64,000 bases of DNA from Actinacidiphila acididurans (lineage in GTDB: Bacteria > Actinomycetota > Actinomycetes > Streptomycetales > Streptomycetaceae): contig NZ_JADKYB010000019.1 in the NCBI RefSeq assembly GCF_016918855.1, positions 1-64,000 of the forward strand. The letters run 5' to 3'. Both the position numbers and the translations under genes were made by a program. This document shows, piece by piece, positions 8,872 through 18,171 of this stretch. Every line of letters begins with the position of its first letter. Within the stretch, counting starts at the first letter, position 1. The notes beneath the pieces are model-generated. The model saw only the letters and a list, made by a program, of their open reading frames with translations. It was not told where the DNA came from and searched no databases.

Positions 8872-9746
8872 TGGCGCCGTCCCGGGCCATTCTGCTGACC
8901 GGCGCCTCGTCGGGCACCGGCAAGTCCTCGGGCACCGGCCAGGCCGTCGCGCTGCGCCTGCACCGCGCGGGCTGGCCGGTGTACGCGACCGGGCGCAACA
9001 TGGGCGCGCTGGCGCCCCTGGCCGCCGAGGGCATCCAGACCCTGTACCTGGACGTCACCGACGAGCAGTCGATGATCGACGTCGTGGAGAAGGTCACCGC
9101 GGAGCACGGCGCGGTGGGCACGCTCATCAACAACGCGGCCTGGAGCCTCAACGGCACCATCGGGGAGACCCCGATGGACGAGGTGCGCAACCAGTTCGAG
9201 ACGAACGTCTTCGGGCTGAGCCGGCTCACCCAGCTCGTGCTCCCGGGCATGCGCGCCCAGGGGCAGGGCCGGGTGGTCATGATGTCCTCGATGTTCGCGC
9301 ACTTCGCCACGCCCGGCCGGGGTTACTACCAGGCCACCAAGCACGCCCTCGGGGCGATCAGCGACTCGCTGCGGCACGAGGTCGCGCGGGACAACATCAA
9401 GGTGTCCGTCATCGAGCCGTCCCCCGTCCTCGGCGGTTTCGTGCCGACGACGGTGAGCGACCTCGGCATGACCGGCCAGGAAACGGGCGGCCTGTACGAC
9501 GACTTCTGGAAGTACTTCGTCGAGTGGCACGGCGCCTACCGCGAGACGGCGCACCCCAAGGGGCGCGGCCGCACCGCGGTACGGGCCGAGGACGTCGCCA
9601 AGGTCGTCGAAAAGGCCGTCACCAGCGAGAACCCCAGGATCCGGTACCGGATCGGCTTCCCGGCCCGGGCGGTGGCCCGTATGCGCTGGACCATCGGCGA
9701 CAAGGGATTCGAGCGATTCGTACGGTTCTTCTTCCCCATTCCGTGA
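8871..9746 (+). CDS. Short-chain dehydrogenase/reductase with duplicated cofactor loop
   Basis: SDR of 291 aa, a Rossmann-fold NAD(P)-dependent oxidoreductase. It starts at ATG 8871, overlapping the preceding stop by one base. The catalytic Tyr and Lys are Y153 and K157 (YQATK), the active-site Ser is in VVMMSSM about residue 140, and NNAA is near residue 86. The odd feature is the glycine-rich loop: TGASSGTG (10-17) is followed at once by KSSGTG, produced by a tandem 18-base duplication. Most SDRs have a single TGxxxGxG there, so cofactor affinity may be altered unless the loop folds out. It also has an insertion of about 30 residues before the C-terminal substrate helix (WHGAYRETAHPKGRGR). 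Role in the pathway unknown; a ketone or alcohol conversion is likely. Confidence 0.88.
   Translation: MAPSRAILLTGASSGTGKSSGTGQAVALRLHRAGWPVYATGRNMGALAPLAAEGIQTLYLDVTDEQSMIDVVEKVTAEHGAVGTLINNAAWSLNGTIGETPMDEVRNQFETNVFGLSRLTQLVLPGMRAQGQGRVVMMSSMFAHFATPGRGYYQATKHALGAISDSLRHEVARDNIKVSVIEPSPVLGGFVPTTVSDLGMTGQETGGLYDDFWKYFVEWHGAYRETAHPKGRGRTAVRAEDVAKVVEKAVTSENPRIRYRIGFPARAVARMRWTIGDKGFERFVRFFFPIP
8907..8942 (+). repeat. 18-bp tandem duplication in the SDR cofactor loop
   Basis: Two adjacent 18-base units, 8907-8924 and 8925-8942, identical at 16 of 18 positions. They encode SSGTGK and SSGTGQ, doubling the glycine-rich nucleotide-binding loop in frame. Confidence 0.85.
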
Positions 9747-9855
9747 GCCACGTGGGCCGGACGGCCGGGCGGCGGCGTACGCGCCCATGTCGAGAGATTC
9801 GGGCGACCTGCGCGCCGCCCGCGCCGCCAGGCCCATTGTCGATCAGGAAATGAGG

Positions 9856-10938
9856 ATGCACGTGCGAAAAAGGCTCACTCAGTCCTCGTTGCGGGGGCTG
9901 GGTCTGATTCAGGTCCGCCATGTCACGCCGGTGAGTTTCAATGCCGCGCGTGGCGGGGTGGCGAAGGTCTATCAGGAACTCGAACGGGATTTCGGCATTC
10001 TCGCGCCTCCCGTCGCACTGCATTCGCCCGCACCCGAGACGCTCGCCGCGACATGGCTCATCCTCCGGGAGACACTGATCGTGCCCGGACTGGTCCCGCG
10101 CGCGAGGAAGGAAGCCGTGGCCTCCGCGGTCTCGGTGGCGAACGAATGCCCTTTCTGCATCGGCATGCATACGTCGACCCTGGGCACTCTGCTGCCCGGC
10201 CGTCACAGCCTCGTCCCGGCGGCCGAGGCCGGCACCACCGGCCCGGTCACCGATCCCTCGGTGCGTGACGTGGCGGCCTGGGCCAAGGAGAACTCCGCCC
10301 GGGCCACCGCCGGGCGCGGCCCGGTGCCGTTCCCGCCGGAGCAGACGCCCGAACTGGTCGGCACCGCGCTGGCGCTGCACTACCTCAACCGCATGGTGAA
10401 CATCTTCCTGGGCGAGGTGCCGCTGCCGCCGCACGCGCCCGCCAAGTCGCTGGGCGCGGTCATGCGCGTCCTGACCTGGCTGATCACCTCCTCCGCCAAG
10501 CCGTCCATGGCACCTGGCACTTCGCTCGACCTGCTGCCGGCCGCAGAGCTGCCCAAGGACCTGTCCTGGGCGGCGACCACGCCGGCGGTGGCGGAGGCGT
10601 TCGCCCGCGGCAGCGCGGCCATGGAGGTGGCCGCCGAGCGGTCCGTGCCCGAGCCCGTACGCGAGCTGGTCCGGGCCGAGCTGGACGCGTGGGACGGACA
10701 GTCGCCCGGGATCAGCCGGGCCTGGGTCGAGAAGAGCACGGCCGACCTCGCACCCGAGCATCGCGCGGCGGGCCGGCTCGCGCTGCTCACGGCCATAGCC
10801 TCGTACCAGGTCGACGAGAAGGTCATCGCGGCCTTCCGGGAGACCGCGCCCGACGACAGCACCCTGATCGAACTCACCGGCTGGGCGAGCCTGACCGCCG
10901 CCCGCCGGGTCGGCGCCTGGCTGAACCCGGCGAGCTGA
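9856..10938 (+). CDS. Large AhpD-like CxxC protein
   Basis: A 360-aa protein with an AhpD/CMD core in its first half and a helical second half. The redox site ECPFCIGMH gives C98, C101 and H105, with the preceding ARKEAVASAVSVANE helix typical of the family. The length is about twice that of ordinary AhpD proteins, and the C-terminal half (RAELDAWDGQSPGISRAWVEK, LALLTAIASYQVDE) looks like a second CMD repeat without cysteines. Starts at 9850, 9856 and GTG 9862 are all possible; AGGA at 9845-9848 best suits 9856. It lies 109 bases after the SDR on the same strand and is the last plus-strand gene of the enediyne block. Function unknown; redox chemistry on a thiol or peroxide is inferred. Confidence 0.78.
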   Translation: MHVRKRLTQSSLRGLGLIQVRHVTPVSFNAARGGVAKVYQELERDFGILAPPVALHSPAPETLAATWLILRETLIVPGLVPRARKEAVASAVSVANECPFCIGMHTSTLGTLLPGRHSLVPAAEAGTTGPVTDPSVRDVAAWAKENSARATAGRGPVPFPPEQTPELVGTALALHYLNRMVNIFLGEVPLPPHAPAKSLGAVMRVLTWLITSSAKPSMAPGTSLDLLPAAELPKDLSWAATTPAVAEAFARGSAAMEVAAERSVPEPVRELVRAELDAWDGQSPGISRAWVEKSTADLAPEHRAAGRLALLTAIASYQVDEKVIAAFRETAPDDSTLIELTGWASLTAARRVGAWLNPAS

Positions 10939-11285
10939 CGCCCCGGCACCTCCCCGCACCATCCAGTACCTCCCCGCACCTCCCCCGCACCACCCGTACG
11001 CCCCCGGGCGGCGGCCGCGTCCCGTACGCGACCGCCGCCCTTCGGCGTTCCCGGCCCCCGCAAGGCCCTGGAACGGCCCTGGATCGGCCCGGAACGGCCC
11101 CGGGAAATCCCCGGGGGGAAGCCCTGAGAATGCCGCCGTACGCCCGCGTGCGGGCCGCCGGTACACCCCGCGGCTCCCCCGTAGGCAGTGCCCGCCACGG
11201 CCGCCGTACGGGCCCGCCCAGGACGTCCGTATCCACCGGCCGCGTACGGCCCCAGGTGCTCCTCGTCACCCTCCTCGCCCCGCGG
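10939..11285. other. Convergent spacer between AhpD-like gene and flavin reductase
   Basis: 347 bases between convergent genes. It begins with imperfect CCTCCCCGCACC repeats (10945-10995), then the hairpin at 11006-11040. The rest has no credible gene. Confidence 0.5.
11006..11040. terminator. Hairpin terminator between convergent genes
   Basis: GGGCGGCGG-C-CGCG, a 7-base loop, CGCG-A-CCGCCGCCC: a 13-bp stem with one C/A mismatch. It can serve both the plus-strand AhpD-like gene and the minus-strand enediyne operon. Confidence 0.6.
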
Positions 11286-11852
11286 TCATGCCGCGTCGGG
11301 GAACAGGCGCTGGAATCGGCCGTGGTGGAAGAGCAGCGCGTCGTCTCCGGTGCCGCGCCCGAGGTCGAGGACCGAGCCAAGGAAGATGGAGTGGTCACCG
11401 CCGTCGTACACGGCGGACAGCTTGCACTCCACCCAGGCCAGTGCCTCGCCCAGGATCGGGGCCCCCGTGCTGGGCCCCGGCACCCAGTCGATCAGCGAGA
11501 ACTCCTCCTCGCCGCGCGGCCGGCTGTGGTCGGCGAAGTACCGGGCCACCTCCTCCTGGGTGGAGGAGAGGACCGATACCGCGAACTGCTCGTCCTCCAT
11601 GATCGCGTCGTGCAGGGCGGCGTCGCGCTTGACGCACACCAGCGCGAGCGGCGGGCTGAGCGACACCGAGGTGAACGAGTTGGCGGTCATCCCCAGCGGG
11701 ATCTCGCTGCTCACCGTCACCACCGTGATGCCGGTGGCGAAGGCGCCGAACACCGAGCGCAGCGCGTCGCGGGTGAGCCGGGCCTCGTGGGGCTGGCTGT
11801 CCGCGGCGGCGGCGAGGTTCGCCGCAGAGGAGAACTGGTCGGCGCGAGTCAT
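11286..11852 (-). CDS. Flavin reductase (enediyne E6-like)
   Basis: NAD(P)H-dependent flavin reductase of 188 aa, HpaC/DIM6 flavin-reductase-like split barrel, which supplies reduced flavin to partner monooxygenases. Conserved features are LRSVFGAFATGITVVTV (about residues 31-47), GMTANSFTSVSLSPPLALVCV (FMN/FAD-binding region, 54-74) and the C-terminal LLFHHGRFQRL. ATG 11852 is preceded by GGAG. It is the last gene of the minus-strand unbV-unbU-pksE-tebC run, directly after the thioesterase, the same partner order seen for E6 in nine-membered enediyne loci. No flavin-dependent monooxygenase is visible in the window; the GMC enzyme uses bound FAD, so its partner may lie outside. Confidence 0.88.
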   Translation of the reverse strand: MTRADQFSSAANLAAAADSQPHEARLTRDALRSVFGAFATGITVVTVSSEIPLGMTANSFTSVSLSPPLALVCVKRDAALHDAIMEDEQFAVSVLSSTQEEVARYFADHSRPRGEEEFSLIDWVPGPSTGAPILGEALAWVECKLSAVYDGGDHSIFLGSVLDLGRGTGDDALLFHHGRFQRLFPDAA

Positions 11853-11857
11853 CGGCG

Positions 11858-12355
11858 TCAGCTCCGGTTCGGGGCTGCGGCCAGGGACTCGGACCGGCCC
11901 GCACGGGCCGCCGCCGGGACGGTGGCGGCACCGAACGGGGTGAGCGCGGCGACCAGGGCCTCGGGGACCTTGGACGGACGGGTGTCGGTGTTGGGACCGC
12001 GCATGCACGCGACCCGCTGCCGGCCCCGGGCGACCAGTTCCTCGACGCCGCCCTCGCGCAGCCGCACGTAGTCGAAGGCGAAGGCGATCTGCGTCTGGGT
12101 CAGGTCCTCGAGCCGCATCCGGATCGACAGCTCGTCGAAGGCGGCCAGTTCCGAGAGGAACTCGCACTCGACCTTCAGCGTGAACAGCTTCAGGTCGTCG
12201 CGGATGTCGTCCAGGACATCGGGGGCCAGGTCGCGGAGGAACATCTCCCGGCAACGTCCCTGCCAGCGCAGGTAGTTGACGTAGTACACGTTGCCGACGA
12301 GGTTGGTCTCCTCGAAACCGACCAGGTGCCGGTACTCGTAGTAGGGCGTGGGCAT
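11858..12355 (-). CDS. tebC: Enediyne hotdog thioesterase (E10 / TEBC type)
   Basis: Acyl-ACP thioesterase of 165 aa with a hotdog fold, which releases the polyene chain from PksE. The signature near the N-terminus, YEYRHLVGFEETNLVGNVYYVNYLRWQGRCREMFL, matches SgcE10/NcsE10-type enzymes, which have GNVY-(Y/F) followed by the active-site Arg/Glu helix. The C-terminal 25 residues (VPAAARAGRSESLAAAPNRS) are a low-complexity extension. ATG 12355 overlaps the pksE stop by one base (TGATG), so translation is coupled to the synthase it serves. All expected residues are present. Confidence 0.95.
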   Translation of the reverse strand: MPTPYYEYRHLVGFEETNLVGNVYYVNYLRWQGRCREMFLRDLAPDVLDDIRDDLKLFTLKVECEFLSELAAFDELSIRMRLEDLTQTQIAFAFDYVRLREGGVEELVARGRQRVACMRGPNTDTRPSKVPEALVAALTPFGAATVPAAARAGRSESLAAAPNRS

Positions 12356-15300
12356 CACTCGCTCCCTTCGGTGCTCAGTGCGAACACCACGGGCTCTGCG
12401 GTCCCGCGGACCGTGGTGACGAAAGTGGCAACCGTGGCGCGGCCGGAGCGGAGCAGCACCCAACGGTCGGGCCTGGGGGTGCCTGCGGCGAGCTCGATCC
12501 GGGCGTGCCCGGTCTTGCGCAGGCATTCCACCGCTCCCCAGACCCGGGTGGCGGCGGTGTGGAAGTCCTCGGAGTTCTCCTCGGCCAGCAGCTGGGCCAG
12601 CGCGAACTGTTCCCCGAGCAGGCCCTGCCAGTCCTCTTCGGACCGTTCCACGACGGTCTCCATGTCGACACCGACCGGCAGGTCGGCGCCCACGGCGATG
12701 GTCTGGCCGGCCCCGTGCGAGACGGAGATCCGGGCTTCGTCGGTCTCCGGCTTCCCGTCGGGCCGGTAGCGCACGACCGCGTCGGTGCCGAGCGCGGTGC
12801 GCACGGCGACGGCGGCGTACGCGCGGCGGGCGGGGACGCCCTCCGCGGGCCCGTCGGTGTCCGGGTGGACGCCGACCCGCAGCTCGACCGGCAGGATCTC
12901 CTCGGTACGGCGCTGGAGGTACGGGCCGAGCAGCGACGGGACCCAGGGCCCGGAGCCGTCCAGCTTGCGCACCGCCTGGAGCCGAAGCCCCGTCCACCGC
13001 TCGACGAGCCGGCCGTCCTCGGTGCGGACGTCCAGGTCGTACATGTACGTGTCGCCGTCGCGCCACCGCTCGGCGGCGTGCAGGACGACCTTGTCCAGGC
13101 CCCGGCTGACGGTCGGGTCGGCGAGCCGCAGCTCCTCGACGCCGGACGGCAGCAGGGTGGCGTCCGGGACGCAGCACTGCAGCGAGTGCATCATCGCGTC
13201 ACGGGTGCCGGGGTCGGCCAGCACCAGGTCACCGAAGTGGAAGGTGCCGAACCACGGCGCGGTCGAGGTGTTGGAGATGTCCGCGACAGTGCCCTTGGCC
13301 TGGAGCATCTGGTAGCCGACCAGCCGCTGGAAGCGGCCGCCCTGGAACAGCACCGGCCCGTACAGGTCGGTGTGCGGGTCCACCGGCAGGGAGACGACCT
13401 CGGCCTCGGCGTCCACCGCGATGACGTCCTCCGGTACCGGGGCGTCGTAGCTGAGGGTGGCCGTGAAGTGGTCCGCCTGGAAGCCGGTGTCGCTGCTGCG
13501 GATGACCGCGCGCACGGTGTTCTCGTCATCGGCGAGGACGGCGATCCGTATCGTCGTGCTGCCTCCGATGGGGGCCACGATCGGCCGCAGGAACTCCATG
13601 TCGCGCAGCGTCGGCGCCTCCTCCCGGCCGGTGAGGGCCCGGGCGGCCTGCGACATCGCCTCCATGCCCAGCACGGCGGGGAAGAGCAGGTCCCCGTCGA
13701 GCAGGTGGTCCGACAGGTACGGGTCGGCGTCCGCGGACAGGTCCGCCTCCACCACCAGTTCCACGCCGGGGTAGTGCACCTGCGGGCGCTCGATGAAGCG
13801 CAGCAGCGGCAGTTCCTGCTCGGGCATGGCCAGGGTCGGCAGACCCTCGGCGCGGCCCATCACGACCACCGAGGTGGGCGCGTTCGGGTCGGCGAGGAGC
13901 TGGTCGAGCACCGCGATGCCGTGCTCCGGGGAGATCGGCGCGATGCCGTCGCGCATCAGCGACTCCAGCACGCCGAGCCGCTCGCCCATGCCGGCGCCGG
14001 ACCAGACCGACCACTCCAGTGCCAGGCACTTGGTGTCCGGGTACTGCTCCTGAAGGCGCTCGGTCATGTCGGTGAGCCAGGAGTTGGCGGTGGCGTAGTC
14101 GCCCTCGCCGCGCAGACCCGCCCGGCCGATGATGCTGGCGAAGGTGATCAGCAGCTTCAGGTCGGTCGGCTCGGTGGCGGCCAGGACCGCCTCCAGACCG
14201 CCGATCTTCGGCGCCAGGGTGCGGCGGAAGGAGGACTCGTCCAGGGCCGCCAGGCCCATCGGCTCGTTGCGCCCGGCGCCGTGCAGCACGGCGGTGATCG
14301 GGCCGAGCTGCTCGCGGGCCTGGGAGACCGCGGCCTTGACCTCGTCGGCGTTGGTGACGTCGGCCCGCAGGTAGGCGAAGTTCACGCCGGCGGCCCGGAT
14401 GCGCTCCAGGTTCATCGCCAGCTCAGGGTCCTTCGCCGCCTCGGAGCGGCCCAGCAGGGCCAGCGAAGCGCCGGAGGTCTGGGCCAGCGACAGGGCGCAC
14501 TCGGCGGTGATGCCCTTGCCGCCACCGGTGACCAGCAGGACGTCCCCAGGACCGAGCGGGCTCTGCCCGGCGGCCGGCGCCGTCGCGGGCGGCAGTGCCC
14601 GCAGCACCGGGACGCTGCGCGCGCCCTCCGAGTCGTAGAAGACCTCGCTGAAGCTGGTCGTGCCGGCCACGTCGGCCGAGATCCGCTTCGCCCACTCCTG
14701 CGCCTGCTCGGGCGTGAGGTCGCCCGTCGAGGGCAGGGTGACGATCGTGGTGACCGTCGCGGGCGCCTCCAGGTGGAGGGTCTTGGCGATACCCGCCGGG
14801 CCGCGGCGGTAGCCCACCGCGACGAACCGCGCCTGCGGGTTGGCCAGTGCCGCGCGGACCGCGGAGAGCATCAGCGCAGTGTGCTCCTCGTCGGTGTCCT
14901 CGGGCAGGGCCAGCAGGACGCCGTCGCCGACCGGGGTGCGCTGCAGCTCGGCCAGCAGTTCCTCGGCGACCGGGTGCCGTTCGGTGGAGAACAGCTCCCA
15001 GGTGCCCGTCGCCGACTCCGCGGCCGGGGCCGGCTCGGCGGGCACGTGGTCCACCGCGAACGCGCGCACCCAGGGCCCGACACCGGGCGCGGTGAGCGAT
15101 GGGGCGGCGTCCGCGGCGGTCTCGGTGGCGGCCAGCTCGTCGAGCATGGCCGCCAGTTCCGCCAGCGTGGAGGTGGCCGTGGCCGAGGTGGCCAGCGGCG
15201 CCGACACACCGATCTCGCGCGAGGTCTGCGCGAGGATCTGGCCGACCGTGATGGAGCTCAGGTGCAGCTCGTCGATCGCGTTGCTGTCCGGGCTCACCGC

Positions 15301-18171
15301 CTCGATGGGCAGTTCGGCCCGTTCGGCGGCCAGCCGCAGCAGGATGCTGAGCGTGCTCTCGCCCGTGCCCGCGGCCGGGAGCGCCGCGGCGGCCGCGGTC
15401 TCGGCGGCCGGGAGCGCGACCGACAGGAACTCGCCCTCGGGCGCCTGCTCGGCCGGGCTCTCCAGGAACTTGAACACCTTGTCCAGGCTCAGCGGCTTGA
15501 CGAACCGCTCGGCGAACAGCTCCTCGGTGCGCACCGGGGCGCCCATGGCGTACGCCGCCGCCACCGTGTGGAGGGTGCCGGCCAGCGAATTGCTGTCCGT
15601 CTCCATGGCGACCGCCGGCAGGTCGGGCGCGATCTCCGCGGCCAGGCCGCGCAGGATGTGCCCGGGGCCGACCTCGACGAGCAGGTCCACCTCGTTGGCC
15701 AGCTCGGTCAGTGCCTCGGTGAAGCGCACCGGCTGGACCACCTGGCGCTCCAGCAGGTCGCGGACGTCGGTGTCCGCGGCCAGGGCGGTGCCGGTGACGG
15801 TGGAGGACACCGTCCGCTCCAGCGGGGTGAACTCCTCGCCGTCCAGGTACGTGCGCAGCTCCGCGGACGCGGGGGCCACGCCCTCGGAGTGGAAGGCGTG
15901 CGAGACCGCGATCTGGGAGACCGTCAGGCCCTTGTCGGTCGCCTTGCGGGAGACCCGCGCGACGGCCGCCACCGGACCGGAGATCACCGTCTGCCGGGGG
16001 CCGTTGAAGCCGGCGATGACCACCGGCTCGTCGGTCAGCAGCGGCTCGACCTGCTCGGGACCGGCGGCGACGCCGGCCATGGTGCCGCCGCCCTCGCTCG
16101 CCGAGCCCATGATCCGGCCCCGCGCCGCGGCGGTGCGCAGCAGCGTGTCCTCGTCCATGGCGCCCGCCCAGTGCAGGGCGGAGATCTCGCCGAGGCTGTG
16201 GCCGACGGCGCCGGTGCCCTCGATGCCGAGCCGGCTCAGCACGCGCAGGCCGGCGGCGGAGCCGGTGGCGATGCGCGGCTGGGCGTTGGTGGTGTCCACC
16301 ATGTCGCCCTCGGGCTGCGGGTGGCTCCGGTACAGCTCCTCGACCTCGGTGAAGCGGCGCCGGATCGCTCCGCCGTCGGCGCTGCGCCCGGCACCCTGAC
16401 CCGGGAAGAGGAAGCCGATGCGGGGCGCCGCGGCACCGGTGATGCCGAAGTAGACGCCGTTGCGGGTGTCGGCGGCCGAACGGGCGCCGCCGTCGAGCAG
16501 GTCGAGCAGCTTGGTGAAGCGCTGGACCGCCTGCTCGGGGCTGCGCGCCACAACCGCGGCGCGCACCCGACCGCCGCCGAGCTCCTTCTGCAGGGTCGCG
16601 GCCAGGTCGGTCAGCTCCGCGTAGGAGATCTGCGCGGTGAACTCGGCCAGCGTGGCGGCCTTGCCGCGCAGCTCGTCGATGCTGGCGGCGTCGACGAACA
16701 GGACCTCGTTGTCCTGACGACCGCGCACCAGCCGCTGGGTGACCTTGCCGATCTTCTCGCGGCGGGCGCCGTCGGCGTGCTCCACCACGATGTGGGCGTT
16801 GATGCCGCCGAAGCCCATGGAGGAGACCGCGGCCCGGATCGGGGCGCCCTCCGGCCACAGCTCGGCCTGGTTCAGCACCCGCAGCGCCGGGCGCTCGCCG
16901 GAGAGCACCGGGTGGGTCTCGAAGTGGCCGGTGGCCGGCGGGATGACCTGGTGGCGGACGGCGAGCACGGCCTTGATCAGGCCCGCCACGCCGGCGGCAC
17001 CCTTGGTGTGGCCGATGTTGCCCTTGATGGTGCTGATCGCCGCCGGGGAGTTGACCTCCGGGTCCACCGAGTTGCGCTCGGCGGTGAAGGCCTTCAGCTC
17101 GGTGGCGTCGCCGACCTCGGTACCGGTGCCGTGACCCTCGATGTAGCGGACGGTGTCGAAGCTGAAGCCGGCCCGCTCGTACGCGCGGCGGATGGCCAGC
17201 CGGTGACCGTCGGCCTCGGGCCGGGTGATGCCGCCCTTGCCGTCGGAGGAGTAACCCCAGCCGGCGATGGTGGCGTACCGGAACAGGCCCCGCTCGACGG
17301 CGTCCTCGTCCCGCATCAGGACGAGCATGCCGCAGCCCTCGCCGGGCCAGAAACCGTTGGAGCCCTTGTCGTAGACCTTCATCTCGCCGGTGGCCAGCGC
17401 GCCGGTCTTGGCGAAGCCGATGACCTCGAAGGGGTCGATGCTCAGGTCGACACCGCCGGCGATCGCCGCGTCGATCTGGCCGTTGGCCAGGGCGTTGGAC
17501 GCGGTGATGACCGACAGCAGGGACGAGGAGCAGGCACCGTCGACGGTGAAGCCGCCGCCCTTGAAGTCGAAGTAGTTGCAGACCCGGCCGGCGATGGTGT
17601 TGGCCAGGCCGCCGGCGAGGGTGTCCTCGTCGATGGGCGGGAAGGGGCTCTTGTAGCGCTGCTCCAGCTCGCCGAGGAACAGGCCGAGTTTGTCGTCGTC
17701 CCAGCCGGCCTCGCGCAGCGCGGCGCCGACGGTGCGCTTGACGTACGGCCACCGCAGCCGCATCAGGTTGGCGCGGCTGAACTCACCGGTCAGCGTGTTG
17801 CCGATGACGACACCGGTCTTCTCGCCGTCCAGGCCCTGGCCCTCGGGGAAGCCGGCGTCGGCCAGCGCCCGCGAGGCGGTCTCCAGGGCGAGCCAGTGGG
17901 TCATGTCGGTGGACCGGAAGGTGCTGCCGGCGATCTTGTACTTCACCCGGTCGAACTCGAAGCCCTCCAGGACGGCGGCCTTCTCCGAGTAGAAGCGGTC
18001 GGGCGCCGTCGGGTCCGGGTCCCAGTAGTCCTCGCGCCGCATCCGGACATCGGGCAGCCGGCGGAAGGCCCGGCGGCCGGCCAGGGCGTTGCGCCACAGT
18101 TCCTCGTGGTCGTTGGCGTCGGGGTACTTGGCCGCGACACCGACGATCGCGATGCGCACGGGCTCGGTCAT
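12355..18171 (-). CDS. pksE: Enediyne iterative type I polyketide synthase PksE
   Basis: Builds the linear polyene precursor of the enediyne core by iterative use of one module. The protein is 1938 aa, the usual size for the family. Domains in order: KS (about 1-460; active Cys C214 in DGACSSS, His in EGHGTGTEVG and IGHTKG), AT (about 575-880; GHSLGE with S659), ACP (about 930-1000; phosphopantetheine Ser S973 in ELHLSSI), KR (about 1200-1400; TGGGKGI nucleotide loop and YATAN), DH (about 1450-1720; SDHLLDGDLLFP with the catalytic His), and a C-terminal 4-phosphopantetheinyl transferase (about 1800-1930; GVDMET and WGAVECLRK). The start overlaps the unbU stop (ATGA). No domain is truncated. 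This gene identifies the locus as enediyne; nine- versus ten-membered type cannot be fixed by eye. Confidence 0.98.
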   Translation of the reverse strand: MTEPVRIAIVGVAAKYPDANDHEELWRNALAGRRAFRRLPDVRMRREDYWDPDPTAPDRFYSEKAAVLEGFEFDRVKYKIAGSTFRSTDMTHWLALETASRALADAGFPEGQGLDGEKTGVVIGNTLTGEFSRANLMRLRWPYVKRTVGAALREAGWDDDKLGLFLGELEQRYKSPFPPIDEDTLAGGLANTIAGRVCNYFDFKGGGFTVDGACSSSLLSVITASNALANGQIDAAIAGGVDLSIDPFEVIGFAKTGALATGEMKVYDKGSNGFWPGEGCGMLVLMRDEDAVERGLFRYATIAGWGYSSDGKGGITRPEADGHRLAIRRAYERAGFSFDTVRYIEGHGTGTEVGDATELKAFTAERNSVDPEVNSPAAISTIKGNIGHTKGAAGVAGLIKAVLAVRHQVIPPATGHFETHPVLSGERPALRVLNQAELWPEGAPIRAAVSSMGFGGINAHIVVEHADGARREKIGKVTQRLVRGRQDNEVLFVDAASIDELRGKAATLAEFTAQISYAELTDLAATLQKELGGGRVRAAVVARSPEQAVQRFTKLLDLLDGGARSAADTRNGVYFGITGAAAPRIGFLFPGQGAGRSADGGAIRRRFTEVEELYRSHPQPEGDMVDTTNAQPRIATGSAAGLRVLSRLGIEGTGAVGHSLGEISALHWAGAMDEDTLLRTAAARGRIMGSASEGGGTMAGVAAGPEQVEPLLTDEPVVIAGFNGPRQTVISGPVAAVARVSRKATDKGLTVSQIAVSHAFHSEGVAPASAELRTYLDGEEFTPLERTVSSTVTGTALAADTDVRDLLERQVVQPVRFTEALTELANEVDLLVEVGPGHILRGLAAEIAPDLPAVAMETDSNSLAGTLHTVAAAYAMGAPVRTEELFAERFVKPLSLDKVFKFLESPAEQAPEGEFLSVALPAAETAAAAALPAAGTGESTLSILLRLAAERAELPIEAVSPDSNAIDELHLSSITVGQILAQTSREIGVSAPLATSATATSTLAELAAMLDELAATETAADAAPSLTAPGVGPWVRAFAVDHVPAEPAPAAESATGTWELFSTERHPVAEELLAELQRTPVGDGVLLALPEDTDEEHTALMLSAVRAALANPQARFVAVGYRRGPAGIAKTLHLEAPATVTTIVTLPSTGDLTPEQAQEWAKRISADVAGTTSFSEVFYDSEGARSVPVLRALPPATAPAAGQSPLGPGDVLLVTGGGKGITAECALSLAQTSGASLALLGRSEAAKDPELAMNLERIRAAGVNFAYLRADVTNADEVKAAVSQAREQLGPITAVLHGAGRNEPMGLAALDESSFRRTLAPKIGGLEAVLAATEPTDLKLLITFASIIGRAGLRGEGDYATANSWLTDMTERLQEQYPDTKCLALEWSVWSGAGMGERLGVLESLMRDGIAPISPEHGIAVLDQLLADPNAPTSVVVMGRAEGLPTLAMPEQELPLLRFIERPQVHYPGVELVVEADLSADADPYLSDHLLDGDLLFPAVLGMEAMSQAARALTGREEAPTLRDMEFLRPIVAPIGGSTTIRIAVLADDENTVRAVIRSSDTGFQADHFTATLSYDAPVPEDVIAVDAEAEVVSLPVDPHTDLYGPVLFQGGRFQRLVGYQMLQAKGTVADISNTSTAPWFGTFHFGDLVLADPGTRDAMMHSLQCCVPDATLLPSGVEELRLADPTVSRGLDKVVLHAAERWRDGDTYMYDLDVRTEDGRLVERWTGLRLQAVRKLDGSGPWVPSLLGPYLQRRTEEILPVELRVGVHPDTDGPAEGVPARRAYAAVAVRTALGTDAVVRYRPDGKPETDEARISVSHGAGQTIAVGADLPVGVDMETVVERSEEDWQGLLGEQFALAQLLAEENSEDFHTAATRVWGAVECLRKTGHARIELAAGTPRPDRWVLLRSGRATVATFVTTVRGTAEPVVFALSTEGSE

